A stretch of DNA of 64,000 nt from Pseudomonadota bacterium (lineage in GTDB: Bacteria > Verrucomicrobiota > Verrucomicrobiia > Limisphaerales > SXTU01): positions 26,005-90,004 of the forward strand of contig RFSE01000002.1 of assembly GCA_009924135.1 (NCBI GenBank), given 5' to 3'. The notes below the pieces were generated by a model that was not told the origin of the DNA, searched no databases, and worked only from the letters and a program-made list of their open reading frames with translations. Of the stretch, positions 8,666-18,498 are shown in pieces. The translations under genes and the position numbers were made by a program. Position 1 is the first letter of the stretch; the number at the start of each line of letters is the position of its first letter.

Positions 8666-8970
8666 ACATGACCACGCACCCGATGAAACTAGTTACCATT
8701 GTCTGCGAATCCCACGCCCGCGAGGCCGTCACGAAACTCCTCCGGGAGACCGGTGCTCACGGGTGGACACTCTTCCCCGTGGAAGGTGACGGCGCGCATG
8801 GCAAACGTCCGGCGGACATCCCGGAGTTTGCCAATGTACAGATCGAAGTCATCGTGCCGCCGGAGGTGGCCAACGCCCTGATCGAACGGTTGGGCTGCGA
8901 ATTTTTCCCGCGCTATGCGATGATTGCCTTCGAGTCCGACGTACGCGTGCTGCGCCCGGGGAAGTTTTAA
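8662..8970 (+). CDS. sbtB: PII-like signalling protein, SbtB family
   Basis: ATGA overlap with sbtA; MKLVTIVCESHAREAVTKLLRETGAHGWTLFPVEGDGAHGKRPADIPEFANVQIEVIVPPEVANALIERL is PII-like. Confidence 0.82.
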   Translation: MNMTTHPMKLVTIVCESHAREAVTKLLRETGAHGWTLFPVEGDGAHGKRPADIPEFANVQIEVIVPPEVANALIERLGCEFFPRYAMIAFESDVRVLRPGKF

Positions 8971-9162
8971 CCCAAAGCAGGCGAGGGTGGCACGTGCCCG
9001 TGGCCTGAGCCACCCACCGGCTTCACCGGTTCTCCCGCAGAGTTCGGGTTTTGCAAACCTTGTCCACAGTGGTAGCAACACCTGCAAGCAACTGGGCTGC
9101 GCACTTTTGCGCGGCGGCTGGTTTTGGTTTGCGGGTCCGGCGAATTTTTGCATCCTTACCTC

Positions 9163-11298
9163 ATGCATGTGCTGCCGATCTTTCCCGGCGTCTTCTACAT
9201 TTCCACCGGCGGCCACTCATTGCTGGCCGGCTGTCCGCCTGAAATCGTCAAGGTGCTGATGCAGCGCGGGCTCAAGGCCCCCAATGTCATCCTGTTGCCG
9301 GACCGGCCGGTGAGCCACGGCGAGTCACAGGTCGCCGTGGAGTTTCCGCTCTACCATCACCTCTTCTTCGGCGGCAAACAGCGCAAGGAGGAGCCGCTCC
9401 TGCTCCTGGGCAACGCCCGCCGCGTCCAGGCTGCGCGGGACCTCCTAGAATTGACGCTGTTCGGTCCCGACGCGAAACAGATGGAAGCGTGGGGCATGAC
9501 CGCGCAACAGGCGGATGAGCTGTCGAAGGAAACGCGCTCGTTCCAGCTCAAGGACAAGCAAGGCAAGGTCCTGCCCTTGGACGCCATGGTCACGACGCAG
9601 GTGCTGGGCGAGGAGGCGGTGAACCTGGGCTGGTGCATCGTCCGGCGCGTCGAGCCGAACCGGTTTGAAATCGCCGCTGAAGGCCACACCAAGATCATTG
9701 ATCTCACGCTGGATCAAGAACAGTCGCCGCCCTATCCGGTCAACACCGACCTGACGCCCGGCACGCTGATCAAGCTCGGCTTGGAAGTGCTCGGCGGCTC
9801 GACCGGCTTCAGCGCCACCCAGGCGTCGTCGGGCTTCGCGCTGTGTCACAACGGCAATTACATGCTGGTGGATGCCATCCCGTACATGAACGCCCACCTC
9901 CGGGCCCGGGGCATCGCCCGCAACCAGATCCACTCGATCTTCCTGAGCCACATCCACGACGACCACTGCAACCTGCTTTCCCTGCTCCAGTACAGCCGCC
10001 GGATCAACCTGCTGACGACCCCGCTCATCTACCGCATGATGCTGCGGAAGCTCGCCCTGTCGATGGATCACCCGGAGGAAAGCCTTCAAGAATACTTCAA
10101 CTTCATTCCCCTGGAGCCGGGTCGTGAGGAAAACTTCTTCGGTCTCCGGATCACCCCCTTCTATTCCAGCCACAGCATTCCGACCATTGGTGCGTATTTC
10201 GAGACGACGCACTCCGGGAAGGACTGCCGCATCATCTTCACCAGTGACACCCAGGCCCTGGCCGACCTCAAACGCCTCGAACGCAGCGGGGTCATCACGC
10301 AGGAACGTTACCAGCAGATCGCTGAACTCTACCGCCAGCCTGCCCAGCTCCTCCTGGCGGACGGCGGCGAAGGCTTGATCCACGGAAACCCGAATGACGC
10401 CAGCAATTCGCCGGCCGACCGCATCGTCTTCCTGCATCTGGACAGCCTCTCGGAGAAATTCCAGGCCCACTTCGGCACGGCAACCAGCGGCAAACGGTTC
10501 AACCTCCTGCACGGGGAAACGGATTACAACCTCACCCACACCATTGAATTCCTGCTCGAATACTTCCCGAGCATGCCGCCGATCTGGATTTCCAACCTGC
10601 TGGCCAACCAGCGCGTAATGAAGTACAACGCGGGGGACATCATCATCCGTGAAGGCATCCGGTCCGAGGGCTACGTTTACATGATTCTCACCGGCTACGC
10701 GCAGGTGATCCACCACGACGGCGAGCGTCGTCACCTGCTGGCCCAGATGGAAGCCGGCGAACTGATCGGTGAAATGGCCGTCATCATGGGCCACGGTCAA
10801 CGAAATGCCTCCGTGGTGGCGCTCAGCCCCATGACGGTCACGGCCTTCGCAGAAAGCTCCTTCCGCGAATTCATCCGCCACCAGCGGTGTGAAGCCCAGC
10901 TCCGGGCGCTCTGGCAAAAGCGCGAGCTACTGCAATCCTTCGCCTGCGTCCGCACGCTCCAGCAGCCGGTGCTGCGCGAGCTGGCGCGACTGGCCTCCTT
11001 GGAGAGCCTGCCCTCCGCCAACGGGCCGCGAAAATTCTCCACCTTCTGCCCGCCCGGCAGCCTCATGCTGCCGCTGGGCGAGGGGTTGGAAATCCAACGC
11101 GGCGGCGAGATCGAGATCGTCGAGCCCAACACCACGCCGGTGCATTGCGCGGCGGACATGGTGCTGCTGACGGAGGCGGAACTCCAATTCCTGCTCCTCG
11201 GTCCCGAGGCGGCAACGGAACTGCGGCAACGCATTCCCGCCTTCCGGTTCTTCTGGGAAGAAACGCTCGGACTGCCGCTGCCGCTGCCAGGCGCGTAG
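9163..11298 (+). CDS. MBL-fold metallo-hydrolase with C-terminal cyclic-nucleotide-binding domain
   Basis: SHIHDDHCNLL matches the MBL HxHxDH motif; MKYNAGDIIIREGIRSEGYVYMILTGYAQVIHH...AGELIGEMAVIMGHGQRNASVVALSPMTV is a cNMP-binding fold. Confidence 0.88.
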   Translation: MHVLPIFPGVFYISTGGHSLLAGCPPEIVKVLMQRGLKAPNVILLPDRPVSHGESQVAVEFPLYHHLFFGGKQRKEEPLLLLGNARRVQAARDLLELTLFGPDAKQMEAWGMTAQQADELSKETRSFQLKDKQGKVLPLDAMVTTQVLGEEAVNLGWCIVRRVEPNRFEIAAEGHTKIIDLTLDQEQSPPYPVNTDLTPGTLIKLGLEVLGGSTGFSATQASSGFALCHNGNYMLVDAIPYMNAHLRARGIARNQIHSIFLSHIHDDHCNLLSLLQYSRRINLLTTPLIYRMMLRKLALSMDHPEESLQEYFNFIPLEPGREENFFGLRITPFYSSHSIPTIGAYFETTHSGKDCRIIFTSDTQALADLKRLERSGVITQERYQQIAELYRQPAQLLLADGGEGLIHGNPNDASNSPADRIVFLHLDSLSEKFQAHFGTATSGKRFNLLHGETDYNLTHTIEFLLEYFPSMPPIWISNLLANQRVMKYNAGDIIIREGIRSEGYVYMILTGYAQVIHHDGERRHLLAQMEAGELIGEMAVIMGHGQRNASVVALSPMTVTAFAESSFREFIRHQRCEAQLRALWQKRELLQSFACVRTLQQPVLRELARLASLESLPSANGPRKFSTFCPPGSLMLPLGEGLEIQRGGEIEIVEPNTTPVHCAADMVLLTEAELQFLLLGPEAATELRQRIPAFRFFWEETLGLPLPLPGA

Positions 11299-11386
11299 CG
11301 TCCGGTCCAATTGCCGCCCAGCAATTGGCAAGTCCCGGCGAGCCCGGCCCGGCGAACGTGAATGACGTTGGCGCAGAGGCCGGAAT

Positions 11387-12400
11387 ATGAATGCTACGCC
11401 TAACTTGACCGCCCCAACCTTGATGGACCACCGGGTGGATACGATTGCGCCTCCGATCCGGCTCCGCCGGTTGCTGGTACCGTTGGATTTTTCCGCCGCT
11501 TCGCTCCGGGCGTACCAATACGCGGTGGCGCTGGCCGGGTGTTTTGGCGGGGAACTGACCCTCCTCCACGTAGTGCCCCCGCCCGTGCTGCCCGAATGGG
11601 GATATGCCCACCTCGCGCACCGGGATGAGCTGCTCAAATCCGCCGCGGTTCGCAAGCTGGAGGATTTCGTGCGCACCCAGGGTCCAGCCGGTGAATGCGT
11701 CGGCGAGTTGCTGGTCCGCGCTGGTGACCCGCATTTGCAAATCCCCGAGGCAGCCCGGCAACTGCACGCCGACATTTTGGTCATCGCGACGCATGGAGAT
11801 TCCCCTTTGCCCCATTGCCTGCTCGGCAACACGGCGGAGGAGGTTGTCCGCCGGGCTCCCTGTCCCGTCTGGGTGGTGCCGGGCGTGACCAGCGAGGAAG
11901 CCGAACTTCAGCCCGCATTGTTTCCCCTCCGCCGCATCCTGGTGGGGACAGATTTCTCGGCCGAGTCCCGCAAGGCGCTGCGTTATGGCATTGCGCTGGC
12001 GCGGGAGTTTGATGCCACGCTGCATGTTGTCCATGTAGTGCCCACCGTGCTGCCGGCGGATGTCAGCCACCTCGCCGTGATCCTTCAGGAAGCCACCATG
12101 AAGGAAACAGCCCACCGTGAGCTGGCCCGGATGTATGCGGAGGAACTGCCCGCCGATGTGCCGGTGGTGATGACTGCGCTCTGTGGCAACCCGTTCCTCG
12201 AAATCGACATGGAAGCCCTGCGGGTCCGGGCGGGCTTGGTGGTTGTCTCCACGCACGGCCACACGGGGTTGCGCTACCTGCTGCTGGGCTGTACCGCTCA
12301 ACGGGTTGTACAGCACACTTCCGTCCCCGTGCTCGTGGTCCGCGATCAGGAACCGGAGTTCATCCCGTTGGGCAAGGTTGAAAAAGCGCTCCCGCAGTAA
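11387..12400 (+). CDS. Universal stress protein with two UspA domains
   Basis: Two repeats: RRLLVPLDFSAASLRAYQYAV...VVRRAPCPVWVVP and RRILVGTDFSAESRKALRYGI...HGHTGLRYLLLGCTAQRVVQHTSVPVLVVR. Confidence 0.93.
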   Translation: MNATPNLTAPTLMDHRVDTIAPPIRLRRLLVPLDFSAASLRAYQYAVALAGCFGGELTLLHVVPPPVLPEWGYAHLAHRDELLKSAAVRKLEDFVRTQGPAGECVGELLVRAGDPHLQIPEAARQLHADILVIATHGDSPLPHCLLGNTAEEVVRRAPCPVWVVPGVTSEEAELQPALFPLRRILVGTDFSAESRKALRYGIALAREFDATLHVVHVVPTVLPADVSHLAVILQEATMKETAHRELARMYAEELPADVPVVMTALCGNPFLEIDMEALRVRAGLVVVSTHGHTGLRYLLLGCTAQRVVQHTSVPVLVVRDQEPEFIPLGKVEKALPQ

Positions 12401-12435
12401 CCGGCAGTCACCCCTGAAAACAGCGGTTCATCGCC

Positions 12436-13749
12436 CTATTTCGCCGTGGGCTTCTCCGCCACCAGTTCAAAGCCCAGCAGGCTGGCCAACCGTTGCTCCC
12501 GCACGCCGTAACATACCGCGAGGTTCCTCACCCGGGCGGCCAGTTCCCCAAGATCCCCGCGCACCCGGCGCTTCACGGCGGCGATCATCAGGTTCTTCGC
12601 CGTGTGCTCGTTCGAAATGAATTCGAACACCTTTGTGTCGTAACCGGCCCATTCCAGCAAGGCGGCGCGCAGGGCGTCTGTCACGAACTCCGCCTCGCGC
12701 TCCAGCAGGATGCCATGGCGCAACGCAGCAGCCAGCGCGGGCGGCGGTACAAGTTGCGGCCGGAGTTCCCGGTGACAGCAGGGCGAGACCAGCAGCAGGC
12801 GCGCACCGGCTCCGATGCCTTGGGCCAGGGCGTCATCCGTCGCGGTGTTGCACGCGTGCAGGGCGATGAGCGCATCGGCCGCCTGGAGTTCAGTGCTGGC
12901 AATGGTGCCGGCCTGAAAGTGCAGATGCTCGAAATGGCACGCCCTTGCCACGCGGTTGCACTCCTCGACCAGTTCCGGGCGGGCCTCAATGCCTACCACC
13001 CGGCTGCCGGTGAAGAACAAATGTTCGAGCAACTGGCTCACCGCAAAGGTGAGGTAACCCTTGCCACAGCCCATGTCCACGATGGCCAGCGGGCGCTGGA
13101 TCAGCACAGTTTCGGACCGTTCCAACTCCGTCTGGCGACGCGCCCGGCGTTTCAGCCGCGCCTCTTCATCCAAGTCATCGCCGCCTTCCTCGGCCGCCAG
13201 CGGCACCATGGCGCCCTGGCCAAAGGCTTCCACCAGCAGCGGTCGCAGGACTTCAACGAACTGATTGATCTGGCGGAACTTGTCCGTCATCGCCTCCCGC
13301 ACCCGGCCGTCCGGCAGGGTTACGCCCAGTTCACGCAACCAGGGCTCGGAAGGCAGGATGCTGCGCGGCTTGGCGCGATCGTGTTCGAGGGGCGGCGCTT
13401 CTCCGTGGACGGGTTTGTGCAGCGAGATGCGGGCGGAACCGTCCTCGCGAAGGGTCAGTTCGGCTGTCCGCTCGGTGGTGAACAGGTTGGCACACAGAAA
13501 GGCGTCACTGAGCAGGTTCGCGATTTCCGTCAGGGTTTCCTCGTGTGTCAGGTTCTTGAAGATGTCCTTCGTTGCGTGCCGGTAGGTGAAGGAGACCCGC
13601 ATCCCGGCCTTCAACTGCACGGGCCGGAGGAACACGTTCTTCAAATCCGTCGAGGCATCGCGTGGCCGGCTGAGGGTGAGCTTGACGAAGATCCCACGCG
13701 AAAGCGCATCACGGAACAGGTCGAAGAGTTTGTCTTGGGCGGCAATCAT
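12436..13749 (-). CDS. SAM-dependent methyltransferase
   Basis: IVDMGCGKGYLTFAVSQLLEHLFFTGSRVVGIEARPELVEECNRVA is a class I methyltransferase motif; LVSPCCHREL follows. Confidence 0.85.
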   Translation of the reverse strand: MIAAQDKLFDLFRDALSRGIFVKLTLSRPRDASTDLKNVFLRPVQLKAGMRVSFTYRHATKDIFKNLTHEETLTEIANLLSDAFLCANLFTTERTAELTLREDGSARISLHKPVHGEAPPLEHDRAKPRSILPSEPWLRELGVTLPDGRVREAMTDKFRQINQFVEVLRPLLVEAFGQGAMVPLAAEEGGDDLDEEARLKRRARRQTELERSETVLIQRPLAIVDMGCGKGYLTFAVSQLLEHLFFTGSRVVGIEARPELVEECNRVARACHFEHLHFQAGTIASTELQAADALIALHACNTATDDALAQGIGAGARLLLVSPCCHRELRPQLVPPPALAAALRHGILLEREAEFVTDALRAALLEWAGYDTKVFEFISNEHTAKNLMIAAVKRRVRGDLGELAARVRNLAVCYGVREQRLASLLGFELVAEKPTAK

Positions 13750-13911
13750 GGTGGGGAGGCGGATTAAGTTTTAGAGCAAGATCAAGAGCAGGATGCGGAA
13801 GCCGTTCTTCTGGCCGGAATCCCACACCAAAGGCTACCCCTAATTTTAATCTCCGCCAAATTCCGGCGAAAGGCTGGCAGCTTGCACACCGAGTTGTTAC
13901 ACCTAGCCGCG

Positions 13912-15081
13912 ATGAAATTGAAGCACGGACTCCATCTGGCCTATTGCACCAACATCCACCGGGGTGAATCGTGGGGCCAGACCTTTGAATCGCTTCAGAA
14001 ATACGTCCTCGCTGTCCGCAACCGGCTGGGCACGAAATCACCCTATGCCATCGGCCTGCGGCTCGGGGCGGATGCGGCCCGGGAGCTGAGTGAACCCGCG
14101 ACGCTCACAGGGTTCCAGCGTTGGCTGGAGGCCGAGAACTGCTACGTTTTCACGATCAACGGCTTCCCCTACGGTCGCTTCCACGGAACCCGCGTTAAGG
14201 AGCAGGTCTATGCGCCGGACTGGACCATGCCGGAACGCGTGGCCTACACGAACCTGCTCTTCGACCTGCTCGGCGAAATCGTTCCGGCAGGCGTCGAGGG
14301 CAGCGTCAGCACCGTGCCGGTGTCGTTCAAGGAGTTCATCAAGAGCCCGGCGCAGGTGCGGGCGGCGCGCGAGAACCTTTGGAAGAGTGTCGAGCACATC
14401 GAGCGGGTCTCCCGGCGCACGGGCCGGACCCTCCATCTCGGGTTGGAACCGGAGCCGCTGTGCTATCTGGAAACCAGCGCGGAAGCCGTCGAGTTCATCG
14501 AACAGATGCGGGCTGACCGGCCGGGCGACCTGCGGCTTGATGAACATCTGGGGGTCAACTACGACTGCTGCCACCTCGCCCTTCAATACGAGTCGCCGCG
14601 CGAGGCATTGGGCCGCCTGCGACAGCACAAGATCAAGGTGAGCAAGCTGCACCTGAGCAATGCGCTCAAGGTGAAGCCTACCGCCGAGGTACGGCAGGCC
14701 CTGCGGTCCTTCGCGGATGAGGTGTATTTCCACCAGGTGCTGGCCCGTTCCGCCGACGGCACCATCAAGCGGCACAAGGATTTGGACGATGCGCTGGCCT
14801 TGCACAACCACCTGCCACCGGCGTTGACCGACGAGTGGCGCATCCACTTCCACATTCCGCTGCACTGTCCGCCCACGCCGCTGTTTGGCACGACGGCCGA
14901 CCACGTGCAGGGAGTGTTGGACGTGCTGAAGGAGACCCCGTCACTTTGTTCGCATCTGGAGATGGAGACCTACACCTGGGAAGTCATGCCGGCGGAGATG
15001 AAGAAACGCAACGTGGTGGACCAGCTCGTGGACGAATATCTCTGGACCATCGCTGAACTCGGCAAGCGCGGGCTGGCGTAA
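13912..15081 (+). CDS. eboE: EboE-like TIM-barrel protein (xylose isomerase-like)
   Basis: MKLKHGLHLAYCTNIHRGESWGQTFESL...FTINGFPYGRFHGTRVKEQVYAPDWTMPERVAYTNLLFDLL matches the EboE family pattern. Confidence 0.82.
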   Translation: MKLKHGLHLAYCTNIHRGESWGQTFESLQKYVLAVRNRLGTKSPYAIGLRLGADAARELSEPATLTGFQRWLEAENCYVFTINGFPYGRFHGTRVKEQVYAPDWTMPERVAYTNLLFDLLGEIVPAGVEGSVSTVPVSFKEFIKSPAQVRAARENLWKSVEHIERVSRRTGRTLHLGLEPEPLCYLETSAEAVEFIEQMRADRPGDLRLDEHLGVNYDCCHLALQYESPREALGRLRQHKIKVSKLHLSNALKVKPTAEVRQALRSFADEVYFHQVLARSADGTIKRHKDLDDALALHNHLPPALTDEWRIHFHIPLHCPPTPLFGTTADHVQGVLDVLKETPSLCSHLEMETYTWEVMPAEMKKRNVVDQLVDEYLWTIAELGKRGLA

Positions 15082-15154
15082 GCCGGTGCCCTGCGGCCGG
15101 AGCACGGGTGGTTTCCCATCTTGTTCATCCTGTCAAAGCTTCAGCACCCGGGTT

Positions 15155-15180
15155 GGCAGGGGAATTTGGGGCAAATAATT
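15155..15180. repeat. Copy of a dispersed GGCAGGGGAATTTGGGGCA repeat
   Basis: ggcaggggaatttggggcaaataatt; related sequence at 42353-42415. Confidence 0.5.
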
Positions 15181-15211
15181 GAACCAGCGTGAACGCCGCG
15201 CTCCTTGCGCC

Positions 15212-15598
15212 TCAGCGCAGGCCGCCCATCACCACGACTTCGAAGATCACCAAGCCGGCCAACGCGAGCCAGAACAGCGATTCGCGCAACCGGTTGTTGG
15301 ATTGCCGGACCTCGCCCAGCCAGAACTGCAGCTTGGCCGCCCCGAGATCAATCACATCGCCGTTTCGCAGGACCAGTTCGTCAAACTCGGTACCGTTGAC
15401 GCTGGCCCGGCCCTGGCCGAGCCGGCGGAGCCGGAAACCATCGGGTACTTGAAAGTCGAGCTGGAGATGCTGTTCCCAAACGCCGGGATCGATGACCTGG
15501 AAGTCATCGCCACCGGCCCGGCCAATCGTGATCGGAAACCGGCTCGCCACAAACGCCGTTCCCGCCCGGCTGCCGTTGAGGACGCGGAGCTGGACCAT
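15212..15598 (-). CDS. FHA-domain protein with C-terminal transmembrane segment
   Basis: MVQLRVLNGSRAGTAFVASRFPITIGRAGGDDFQV...GRASVNGTEFDELVLRNGDVIDLGAAKLQFWL, then a hydrophobic tail. Confidence 0.82.
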   Translation of the reverse strand: MVQLRVLNGSRAGTAFVASRFPITIGRAGGDDFQVIDPGVWEQHLQLDFQVPDGFRLRRLGQGRASVNGTEFDELVLRNGDVIDLGAAKLQFWLGEVRQSNNRLRESLFWLALAGLVIFEVVVMGGLR

Positions 15599-16206
15599 CA
15601 GAAGAAACGACGCGGGACGTAGATGCGGTCGCCCGGGAAGAGCGCGCGATCCAGCGACGGATTGTCAATGGCCGCCTTGCAATCCATCGTTTCCTTCAGG
15701 TCCCCCGTACGGGTGATCGTGACCTTGGTCTTGTCGCCGAACTCGCTGAAGTCACCGGCGGCAGCGATGGCTTTCAAAACGGTCAATCCCGGCGTATAAG
15801 GGTAGCGATTGGGCAGCTTCACAAAGCCGCCGACGTACACGAAACGTTCATCCTGTTTCACCGTCACCGTTATCTTCGTGTAATAATTCGGCACGTAGCG
15901 GGCGCGGATTTCCGCTTCGAGTTTCGACCGGGTCTTGCCAGCCGCGACAAAACTCTGGTCCAGATGCAGGGTGATTTTTCCGTCCTCGGAAATGACTGGA
16001 TCAGCCACCATGGGGCCGCCGGGAATATCAGCGAGGATCACCTGGATTTTTTCCCCCACGCGCAAAATATCGACGGAGTCAGCAGCGCCTGCCGCTGCGG
16101 CCGCGCCGCCAGCCGCCGACCGACCGCCCCCCGCAGAGGGGGTGTCGCACGCCATGGCGAAGCAGCAGGCGAACGCGATGGCGAGTAGTTTCCAAACGTT
16201 CTTCAT
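15598..16206 (-). CDS. Polysaccharide export lipoprotein (Wza-like)
   Basis: MKNVWKLLAIAFACCFAMACD lipoprotein signal; DILRVGEKIQVILAD...FVYVGGFVKLPNRYPYTPGLTVLKAIAAAGDFSEFGDKTKVTITR is Poly_export/SLBB-like. Confidence 0.9.
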   Translation of the reverse strand: MKNVWKLLAIAFACCFAMACDTPSAGGGRSAAGGAAAAAGAADSVDILRVGEKIQVILADIPGGPMVADPVISEDGKITLHLDQSFVAAGKTRSKLEAEIRARYVPNYYTKITVTVKQDERFVYVGGFVKLPNRYPYTPGLTVLKAIAAAGDFSEFGDKTKVTITRTGDLKETMDCKAAIDNPSLDRALFPGDRIYVPRRFF

Positions 16207-16242
16207 GTTCAATACGGTGTCGGGTCGCAGCGGACGGGGCAA

Positions 16243-18432
16243 TCAGTATTTCGACTTAATCGACGCCGGGGCGTCGGTCGATACCGATGACTTGCGGCGT
16301 TCGGCCTTGCCGGTCGGCGCGCCGTTGGTGGGCGGCTCGTCGGCGTTGTTGTTACTGTGGTAGTGATAGCCGCTGTAGTAGTAGTACGACGAGTCGCTCG
16401 CGAGGTTGATGTTGTTGAGCACCACGCCGAGCAGGCGGCCGCCGACCTTGTCCACCATCTGGCGGGCGCGAATGGCCAGCGTCTGCGGGTACTTGCGGTA
16501 TTGGATGACGAGCAGGGAGAGGTCGGCACCGCTGGCCAGCACCGTGGCATCGCTGACACCCATGATGGGCGGGGCATCGAAGAAGACGAAGTCGTAGCGG
16601 CTCTTCGCGTCGGTGATGAAGTTCTTCATCTGGGCGGAATTCAGAATGCCCAGTGCACTGCTGGGCAGGCGACCGCTGGGGAGGAAGTGGAGGTTCGGCA
16701 GTGCGGTGGTCTGAACCACTTCCTCGAGCTTGTTCTGGCCGAGCAGGTAGTTGGTGAGTCCGAGCGAATTGGACAGGCCAAGGCGTTTGTGGAGGCTGGG
16801 GCGGCGGAGGTCGGAATCCACCAGCAGGACTTTGCTGCCGTTTTGTGCGAAGATGGTGGCGAGGTTTAGAACGGTGGTGGACTTGCCCTCGCCCGCACCG
16901 CCGCTGACCACGGTGATGGCGTTGGCATTCTCGTCCTTGCGGGTGAAGAGAATGTTCGTGCGCAACACGCGATAAGCTTCCGCATGCGGACTGTCCATGC
17001 CTTCTTCCAGCAGGGCGCCCACGTTCTGCGGGATCACGGCGAGGACCGGGGCCTGGAGGGCGCGTTCCACGTCGTCGATCGTCTTTACACTGGTATCGAG
17101 GTATTCGATGAAGAAGGCCAGTCCAATGCCCAGTATCAGCCCGACCAAGGCCCCCAGGGCGACATTGAGCTTCATCTTCGGGTAGGCGGCTTTGACCGCA
17201 GCCTCGGCAATATCGATGATGCGGACGGCGGAACTGCGTTTGATGACCTTGTCGATCTCCTCGACCTTGATCTTGGTATCCACGGTTTCGCGCAGGCGCA
17301 TCTGCCGGTCCAACTCTTCCCGGGCCTGCTGGTAGAGGCGTTTGTTGACGGCGAAATCAAGGTTTTTCTTCTTCTCCTCCTCCAGCTTCTGCGTGCGCTC
17401 GTCCACGGTCTTCTGTGTGGCTTTCAAGTCAGCCTCCAAGCCGAGCATGACTGCGGCGGTGCGTTTGTCCACCTGGTCGGAAAGTTCGGTGATCCCATCC
17501 TTCATGCGGACGTATTCCACGTTCAACGGTCCCAAATCCTTGCTCTTGCTGATAAATTCCTGGCGGGCCACGTTGAGTTTCTCCAGCCCGCGGTCCAGCA
17601 ACTCGTCCTTCTGGATGACGCCGATGGCATTGCGCAAATCCTCCTGCTTGAGCTTCTTCAATTCATCGAACCGGGTTTGCTGTCGCGTGAGCACGGTGCG
17701 TAGTGAGACCAGTTCATTATCGAGCTGGCGCAAAGTCTCGACATCCAGCGAGGTCATGCTGTTGCCACCTTCAAAAGTTACGACGATGCCCTTGTCCTTG
17801 AGCACCCAGTTGACATTGCTCTTGGCCAGCTCAACAAAACCGTCGTGTTCGGCCAGCTTGATTTTCAAGGTCTTGATGCCCTCGTCCACCAAGCGGGTGC
17901 GCAACTCGTCCCGGTTGGTCTTGTAAACCTCGGCGATCTTGTTGGCGATTTCCGCCGCCTCGGCCTTGTCCTTGCTGTAAACGTTGATCTCGATGATGCT
18001 GGTGTTACGGACATTTCGGGGATCAATGATCTTCTGGAGCATCTCAAAGGCCTTGAGCTTGGATTCGCCCAGCAGGTATTTCTGATTCCAGCGTTGCACC
18101 AGCTTCAGGTCGTCAATCACCTTGTAGAGCACTTCCTTCGATTGGATGATCTCAAACTGGGTCATCACGAAGTAGGGATCGTAGCCCATCTGGATTTGCT
18201 GCGGCGCGAGCGGGGAGATGTCGCTGGTGTCCTTCTGCACGTCCATGCGGACGGTGCTCATGAAGGTCGGCTCGATCCACTGGGTCAGGAGGGTGGTCGT
18301 GGTGACGACCAGCACGAACACCATGAAGATGATGAGCTTGCGCATCCGGATGATGCGCCAGTAGTCGAGGAAATGGAGTTTGTTCTCCGGGGTCCCGGAG
18401 CCTGAGTCAGCGTAAGAGGCAGCTGCGTCCAT
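16243..18432 (-). CDS. Polysaccharide co-polymerase/tyrosine autokinase (Wzc/BY-kinase)
   Basis: N-terminal Wzz-like TM region, Walker A GGAGEGKSTT, LLVDSDLRRPSLHKRLG, FFDAPPIMGVSDA, and C-terminal tyrosine cluster SSYYYYSGYHYH. Confidence 0.95.
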   Translation of the reverse strand: MDAAASYADSGSGTPENKLHFLDYWRIIRMRKLIIFMVFVLVVTTTTLLTQWIEPTFMSTVRMDVQKDTSDISPLAPQQIQMGYDPYFVMTQFEIIQSKEVLYKVIDDLKLVQRWNQKYLLGESKLKAFEMLQKIIDPRNVRNTSIIEINVYSKDKAEAAEIANKIAEVYKTNRDELRTRLVDEGIKTLKIKLAEHDGFVELAKSNVNWVLKDKGIVVTFEGGNSMTSLDVETLRQLDNELVSLRTVLTRQQTRFDELKKLKQEDLRNAIGVIQKDELLDRGLEKLNVARQEFISKSKDLGPLNVEYVRMKDGITELSDQVDKRTAAVMLGLEADLKATQKTVDERTQKLEEEKKKNLDFAVNKRLYQQAREELDRQMRLRETVDTKIKVEEIDKVIKRSSAVRIIDIAEAAVKAAYPKMKLNVALGALVGLILGIGLAFFIEYLDTSVKTIDDVERALQAPVLAVIPQNVGALLEEGMDSPHAEAYRVLRTNILFTRKDENANAITVVSGGAGEGKSTTVLNLATIFAQNGSKVLLVDSDLRRPSLHKRLGLSNSLGLTNYLLGQNKLEEVVQTTALPNLHFLPSGRLPSSALGILNSAQMKNFITDAKSRYDFVFFDAPPIMGVSDATVLASGADLSLLVIQYRKYPQTLAIRARQMVDKVGGRLLGVVLNNINLASDSSYYYYSGYHYHSNNNADEPPTNGAPTGKAERRKSSVSTDAPASIKSKY

Positions 18433-18498
18433 GTGTCAAAAATAAAAGGAGGCCAGAGTTCGCGCTCCAGCCTCCCTCGCGATTCAGCAAATCGTCAA

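Noticed and set aside
9445-10917. 490-aa minus-strand ORF
   Set aside because: Antisense to the MBL/cNMP gene; composition-driven.
5914-11298. Carboxysome/CCM locus
   Set aside because: No Rubisco, shell proteins or CcmM/N-like genes; only SbtAB plus carbonic anhydrase.
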